A stretch of 64,000 bases of DNA from Melieria omissa. Taxonomy: Eukaryota; Arthropoda; Insecta; Diptera; Ulidiidae. This document shows, one piece after another, positions 58,165-64,000 of this stretch. The translations under genes were made by a program, and so were the position numbers. Under the pieces are notes generated by a model that saw only the letters and a list, made by a program, of their open reading frames with translations, was not told the origin of the DNA and did no database searches. The stretch lies in the NCBI GenBank assembly GCA_963971225.1, contig OZ020268.1:36853848-36917847 (forward strand), given 5' to 3'. Position 1 is the stretch's first letter. The number at the start of each line of letters is the position of its first letter.

Positions 58165-59094
58165 ATGTACACACACATATCTGAATAAAATTACCTTTTA
58201 ATGTAGAGTCACATTTAATATCCATGTTCGACTTAACAAGTTTCATGCAGTGTTTATTTTTTCACTACAATAAAGAAGTTGAAAAAGTTCCAAACCGCAA
58301 TTTTAATCTACAGCAAACTGAATTGGCCGGTGAAAGTTTTCTCGTTGCCAACATGTTATTTGCAGATAATTACCAACTTTTTTGGACGACTCTGAACAAT
58401 GTCGCTGAGTGATTCAACCGCCACGGATATTTGGAAAATATTCTTCGGACAGCAATCAAACTGAAGACAACAACGATAATGTTTCGGACAAAAGTCTTCA
58501 GAGAGAAGAACAGGAATCGTTTCAAAGCAGCACGGGAATTCCTGAAACAAAACACCCAAGAGTACTGCCGAAATACCACTTTGCATGGCCTCAAGTACCT
58601 AACCAATCCGGACTTGTATCTTTTCGAGAGGTTCGACTTGTACTAAACCAGCTACAACAGCGTGTCTTATTTCCCGTCTTTGCTCGTTAATAGAATTTTC
58701 TTCGCACTCTCATTCGTGACGGTTTTGTGTGGTTCGATTTTCTTCATCTTTAAGATATACGAAAAATGGAACATGACCCCAGTCATACTGAGCATAAATC
58801 CCGAACCAACCTTCATCGTAATGGAGCCATTCCCGGCCGTCACCATCTGCAACCTGAATCAGGCCTACAAGTCCAAGGCGAAGAAGTTTTCGATGTAAGT
58901 GAATTGAAACGCTTTAAAATGAAATTATCATCGCAAGTGTTCTTCGCAGATATTCCGTAGAGTACGCCATGATTCAGATGCTGTGCAAACGCGAGGTGAA
59001 TGTCACCATTGCCGACACCATTACCGACTGGAGCAATTTGAGGCACTTTATCATTAATGTACACTCTGACCATTGCTTGGCACCTCGCAGGATT
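58165..59094 (+). repeat. Segmental duplication, copy 1 (5' part of channel gene 3)
   Basis: Starts at about ATCTGAATAAAATTACC and runs through exons 1-3 of channel gene 3. It matches 63,058-64,000 at very high identity, including introns and about 300 bp of upstream sequence. Differences include an extra segment of about 40 bp near 63,150-63,190 and a small deletion near 63,325 in copy 2. Confidence 0.92.
58184..58189 (+). terminator. Polyadenylation signal of channel gene 2 (candidate)
   Basis: AATAAA, 229 bases after the stop of gene 2. A variant context of the same signal is carried into the duplicated block at 63,075. Confidence 0.45.
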
Positions 59095-60454
59095 CTATCT
59101 TCTTCATGTTCTTCCAGATATCGCAACCCTGCCACAAAATGCTGCTCAACTGCCGCTTCGGTGGCGAAGATTACAACTGCACTGAACTCTTTCATTCCAT
59201 CGTCACCGACAATGGTATGTGCTGCACATTCAACATGGTGAACCCGAAATTTTTGTATAAACATAAGTAAGTACAGCTTTGTGTAGTTCGGACCCCATGC
59301 TTTTAATTTCTTTTTCGTTATAAGGCCACCATTTGCCAGAAAATTCATCTATCCGCCGGGTTATGTGCCCGTCGACTGGAGCGCAGAGAAGGGCTACCCA
59401 CCACGCTTGCCGAAAAAATTTGTACCCATGACCACAGTAGGTACCGGAGAATCGTTGGGCCTGTCCCTGACGCTCGACGTCGAGGCGAACGAGTACTTCT
59501 GCTCTTCAGCGAACAGCATCGGCTTCAAGATACTGCTTCACAATCCCAACGAGGTGCCGAGTATGCGCGAGATCGGTTTGCTGCTCGCGCCCGGCCGCGA
59601 AACTAAACTTCGCATCCAGGCAGAAAAAATAGAGTCCAATCCAGACTTGCGCAGCATGTACCGCGACTATCGTGGCTGCATTTTTCAGGATGAGAAGCGT
59701 CTACACATATTCTCACGCTATTCGCAACGCAATTGCGAAATCGAGTGCATGGCGAGAAAACTATTGGCCATCTGCGGATGCATTACGCACTATATGCCTC
59801 CGGTGTACGGTAACGATACCTTCTGCAGCATCTATGATGCCACCTGCGTCGAGCAGGTGCGTCTGCAGTCCATGATTATTGATGACAACGAGAGAGCTTG
59901 TCCCTTTCAGTGCTGGCCTAGCTGCTTCGATCTGACTTTTCTGCCTGATGCCTTCACTACACGAATCTCCCATTACGGCTTTCATATCGTCAATCAGGTA
60001 GTCAATAACATCACCACCAAATATGTGGAGCGCAATATTGCAGTGGTGCACATGTATTTCAAGGAAGACTCGTACCGGAGCAAAAAGCAATCTGAGTTCA
60101 TTGGCGTCACGGACTTTCTATGTAAATTGCAATTGTCACATCACTTTGGATCACTTTGGAACTGTATAATCTTTCATTGCAGCAAGTGTAGGCGGTCTCA
60201 TTGGGCTCTTCTTCGGATTTAGCTTCATCTCGGTGGCCGAGTTCCTGTTCTACGGTATTATGCGACCCTGCCGCATGGCTATCGTGCACAAAAGGGCAAA
60301 CACGGCCATGGCAAAACGCCTGTCGCAAGTTCCAAAACCACAACTTTCCAAAAAACTCAACTTACAGCATCGCGAAAATCCTCTCGGTAACAGAGATTTC
60401 GTAAAAAATACAGTGAAAATCGCTTGGCAACCCGGAATGGAATATACGCCATAA
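58479..60454 (+). CDS. Pickpocket-like DEG/ENaC sodium channel subunit, gene 3 of the cluster
   Basis: Six exons: 58479-58630, 58694-58894, 58950-59058, 59118-59266, 59325-60121 and 60183-60454, giving 559 aa with intron positions and phases as in genes 1 and 2. The ATG at 58479 is the first in-frame ATG of the exon. HG motif at 36-37; TM1 about 52-73; motifs ISQPCHKML, MCCTFNM, RNCEIEC, ICGC and WPSCFDLTF; TM2 with GFS at 481-483. The C-terminal tail is about 40 residues shorter than in genes 1 and 2. Donor 3 (GTACAC) is weak. Exon 5 has two in-phase acceptors, ending at 59324 (after a good pyrimidine tract, preferred) and 59339. Role inferred from the family: a plasma-membrane sodium channel subunit. 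Confidence 0.92.
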
Positions 60455-60546
60455 GTGGCGCCCATTGATCAGCACATCAATTCAATACAGAATCTATATT
60501 CAACGTTGATATCCAATTGAAAAATTACATTAGTGGAAATATGTCA

Positions 60547-60552
60547 AATAAA
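60547..60552 (+). terminator. Polyadenylation signal of channel gene 3
   Basis: AATAAA lies 93 bases after the stop codon. A second AATAAA lies at 60620-60625. Confidence 0.55.
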
Positions 60553-60779
60553 ACAGTTAATCACTAAATGTTTCACTCTGAACGCTTTAAGTAATGACAC
60601 AAAAAATGTTCTTATCCCAAATAAACACAACTACTCACATCTTTTACCATTTCAATATGTCTTACTAATTCAAATAAAACAAACAGCCCGTTTCCGGGTA
60701 TCAAAAATAGCACTTCGGATATTAGATACACGACTGCTTGAATCAATTTTACCCACATAAACCGACTAGGTAGTATAAC

Positions 60780-62970
60780 CGAGTACCCATACACCGTAAA
60801 TTCATAAGTGAGAACTGAGTTATTGCATTGGGAGCTTTATGGAAGTCAAGACACTTAAATGTTGACAAGCGTCAATAGTTCTGCATATTACTGGGATAGG
60901 GTTTTTAAATGTTCTCTTGAGTTTTTCTACGTTTCTTATTATTGCTATAAGTGGTGTGTCTTGGCTGTTAATGATTACTTTACAGAGTTTGTGTAGAGCC
61001 ATATCTCTCTGCATCTCTATGGTCTTTACGTTGGCTCCAAAACGCATGTTGTTTACTGGGGTTGATCGCAGAACGCCAAGAGCTGCTCGGACCGCCGCAT
61101 TGAGGATTACTTTTAATTTCCGCAGTTGGGTTTTCGGTGCAAAGCCGTAAAGAAATATGCTATAATTAATTTTTGATTAGATAATGGCGTATATTGTATT
61201 TATAATGGATGTTGTGTTGCAGTTATGTTTAATTTATCCACTAAAGAATCGTATAAATAAGCTATGTGGTCGTTTCGGTTATACTTTTTATTGAAAATGA
61301 CTCCCAATATTTTTAGTTTTTGGACAGAGGGAAGAGGTTAATTTCCTGTAAGTATAATGCAGCTGCAGCAATGTTTGCGACAGATGTGGAGATGCTTGCA
61401 TTTTTCGAGGGAGAGTTGAGCCCCGTAGCACTCGCATCATTCGGATATATCTTTTATTAAGTTCTGAAGGTAAATTGAGCAATTTTTTGTTTTTCCAAGT
61501 GGTTTTATAATAGCAAAGTCATCAGCATAGGCGCACAATTTGAGATTTTTTTGTGTGGAGATAATGTCGCTAAGTGTGTTAAATGCGATTAGGCAGAGAA
61601 TTACTGATAAAGGGAGTCCTGGGGTATGCCATTTGCAAGCGGACGGACAGAAGAATATACTTTTGTGTTAACAACTATAATTTTACGGTTTAGCATGAAA
61701 TTTTTTACATAGGTGATGATTTTTGGCTCTAATTTCTACTTTGCAAGTTGTTCACCGATGATGTACGTCGAAAGCTTTGGCAAAATCTAAGGAAATAATG
61801 GAAAGGAGGTTTTTAGGTGCAAGGAAGCTCGCGATCAGATAGTCTAGGTACACTAGGCAATCTGACACTGATTTTCCTTTCTTGAAACTTATTTGGTGGT
61901 TATTGATGAGCTTATCCGATGAGATAAGCCACCATAGCCTTTCTGCGATTATTTTATTCAGTATTTTTGCGCAACAAGAGTTCAAGGATATAGACCTGTA
62001 AGAGTCAGTTAAAGTTTTATCTTTTTTGGGTTAAAGGATTGGCAGGACCGTGCTGGTTGTGAAGGACTGTGGGATGTAGGAGTCAAAAATCAGGTTGTAC
62101 AATTTTAGAAGACTTAGTTTACAGTTTTCAGGTAAATTTTGTATCATTGGGTAGGTGAATCTATCCATTCCTGGAGGTTGTCCCTTCAAGGTATTGATGG
62201 CGTGAGATAGCTCTGTGAATGTTATTGGGTCCTCAATGTATTTGGTTTTTTTTGATGGCAAGTAGCTTGTTAAAGTTGAGAGATATTGTCTCTTCTGGTT
62301 TTGAAATGCAGTGGGGAAATTAGTATCTGAGGGGTTTTTAGACCAATGTTCGCAAAATTCTTCGGCAATATCGTTTGGGTTAGTAAGGTTTGGATGTGCT
62401 AGACTACAAGATCTGAGGCAGTGGAGTAATTAAGTGTTGGGTGCTCAGTAACATCGACTTCGATTGAAACGTTGAGGACCGTTAGTGTGATGAGTTTTTG
62501 TGCTTGTGTGAAATTTTTAGTGAGTAGAAGACGGGTACCGTTTTGGAGTTTTTTGCTTTCGGTTATTTCTCCGCAGAGAGCGCCTATAATTTTTTTGAAC
62601 AAGAATGGTGAAATATCGTTGAGGTTGTTTTCACTATTAACACGTTTCATGATGAGGTATTTTGGTCCTGGCGAAATTATTGAAACAGTTTTTCCTTGTT
62701 TACTCGAAATCCATTCGTATTGGATATTGTGAAAGTGTCGGGTAGATGGACCATGGTTCACTTGTAAGTTTGTTTTTTCGATTATAGTTGGTTGTTTTTT
62801 GCCAAAAAGTAACTAACATAACGGGTTTCAGCGAGATAGCTTCCGCGGGAGCAGTAGAAAGAAGTGCTTTTGCACTTTCTGAGCGGTCGCAGACGTGTTT
62901 ACTAATCGAATGATCGAGAGGAACTGATCTTAATGGAATAAAAGAACTAAGTTTAAGGAAGAAATGCAAA
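60780..62970 (-). mobile_element. I-clade LINE remnant, internally deleted
   Basis: Reading 5' to 3' on the minus strand: a gag-like ORF1 segment (62761-62399, with PKYLIMKRV and DISPFLFKKIIGALCG); then, with no endonuclease domain between, reverse transcriptase (62261-62031, QPPGMDRFTYPMIQNLP; 61985-61752, NSCCAKILNKIIAERLWW and ISLDFAKAFD). The catalytic AYADDF motif is at about 61519-61530, followed by a thumb/connector region (61047-60820, LHKLCKVIINSQDTPL). The phrasing resembles the Drosophila I factor. Frameshifts between segments and the missing endonuclease make it non-functional. It sits between channel genes 3 and 4. Confidence 0.85.
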
Positions 62971-63057
62971 ATATTTTATTTTTGAAAAATTACTTATAGT
63001 GATTTATTTTTCATATGAAAAAACTACGTACCCCTTGTACGCAAACTTATTCTGACT

Positions 63058-64000
63058 AGTGTACATACATATCCAAATAAAATTACCTTTTAATGCAGTC
63101 TCACATTTAATATCCATGTTCGACTTAACAAGTTTCATGCAGTGTTTATTATTTGTTTTTATAATATTTTGGTTTTTCCACGCCATCAGTGGGTTTCACT
63201 ATAATAAAGAAGTTGAAAAAGTTTCAAACCGCAACTTTAATCTACAACAAACTAAAGTGACCCGTGAAAGTTTTCTCGTTGCCAACATGTTATTTGCAGG
63301 TAATTACCAACTTTTTTGGACGACTCTGACCGCCAAGAATATTTGGAATATATTCTTCGAACAGCAATCAAACTGAAGACAACAGCGATAATGTATCGGA
63401 CAAAAGTCTTCAGAGAGAAGAACAGGAATCGTTTCAAAGCAGCACGAGAATTCCTGAAACAAAACACCCAGGAGTACTGCCGAAATACCACTTTGCATGG
63501 CCTCAAGTACCTAACCCATCCGGACTTGTATCTTTTCGAGAGGTTCGACTTGTATTTATATAAACCAGCTACAACAGCGCGTCTTATTTCCCGTCTTTGC
63601 TCGTTAATAGAATTTTCTTCGCACTCTCATTCGTGACGGTTTTGTGTGGTTCGATTTTCTTCATCTTTAAGATATACGAAAAATTTGACACGACCCCAGT
63701 CATACTGAGCATAAATCCCGAACCAACCTTCATCGTAATGGAGCCATTCCCGGCCGTCACCATCTGCAACCTGAATCAGGCCTACAAGTCCAAGGCGAAG
63801 CAGTTTTCGATGTAAGTGAATTGAAATGCTTGAAAATGAAATAACCATCGCAAGTGTGCTTCGCAGATATTCCGTAGAGTACGCCATGATTCAGATGCTG
63901 TGCAAACGCGATGTGAATGTCACCATTGCCGACACCATTACCGACTGGAGCAATTTGAGGCACTTTATCATTAATGTACACTCTGACCATTGCTTGGCAC
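63058..64000 (+). repeat. Segmental duplication, copy 2 (continues beyond the window)
   Basis: The partner of 58,165-59,094. The match is still intact at the last base of the window (CCATTGCTTGGCAC, which precedes exon 4 in copy 1), so the duplicated unit must extend further and probably covers the whole gene. Confidence 0.92.
63391..63975 (+). CDS. Pickpocket-like DEG/ENaC subunit, gene 4 of the cluster (5' part only)
   Basis: Three exons are visible before the window ends: 63391-63542, 63611-63811 and 63867-63975 (152, 201 and 109 bp, the same as gene 3), encoding the first 154 residues. They cover the HG motif (36-37), TM1, the PFPAVTICNLNQ region and the extracellular DWSNLRHF segment. 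It differs from gene 3 by few residues (Tyr for Phe at position 2, EKFDTT for EKWNMT, KQF for KKF, RDV for REV). No stop or frameshift is seen. In intron 1 the TACTAAAC branch-like text of gene 3 is replaced by TATTTATATAAAC. Exons 4-6 lie beyond the window, so intactness cannot be judged. Confidence 0.88.

Overview
This is nuclear DNA of an insect, almost certainly a higher fly (Brachycera). The evidence is short (about 60 bp) GT-AG introns, a tandem cluster of pickpocket-type DEG/ENaC channel genes, a Yippee-like gene, and a fly-type transposon load (BEL/Pao, Ty3/gypsy, I-clade LINE, hAT and Harbinger MITEs, a tRNA-derived SINE). A phrase in the SINE body resembles repeats I remember from tephritid fruit flies; that is only a weak pointer to family.

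Layout. 0-8 kb is gene-poor: an hAT MITE with a perfect 8-bp target duplication (143-291), a P-element-type THAP plus leucine-zipper fragment (880-1389), a 190-bp tandem array carrying a 16-bp palindrome (2.2-3.2 kb), and a degenerate repeat ending in a 0.6-kb hexamer array (4.9-6.4 kb). 8.16-14.26 kb is a complete, apparently intact BEL/Pao retrotransposon inserted in a 248-bp satellite. 14.9-28.4 kb is mostly noncoding and holds a clear Yippee-like gene on the minus strand (20,286-20,630) and a second degenerate repeat ending in a TAGTC array (22.8-24.9 kb). 28.4-34.0 kb is an hAT MITE split by a full-length Ty3/gypsy element; a sister MITE at 36.1-36.5 kb preserves the empty site.

34.6-44.4 kb contains a tRNA-derived SINE, AT-rich repeats and several kilobases of CA/GT-rich DNA with no recognisable protein. 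44.37-46.59 kb is a three-exon gene for a nuclear-type protein with an AT-hook-like motif and one C2H2 finger, possibly using a GC-AG intron.

49.8-64.0 kb is the functional core: four tandem plus-strand pickpocket-like genes (three complete, one cut by the window edge) with identical intron positions and phases. They encode two-transmembrane sodium channel subunits and arose by repeated duplication; the last two are near-identical over the shared part and are separated by a dead I-clade LINE. Introns of the cluster have collected a LINE remnant bracketed by direct repeats, a roughly 590-bp CTTACT array and a Harbinger-type MITE.
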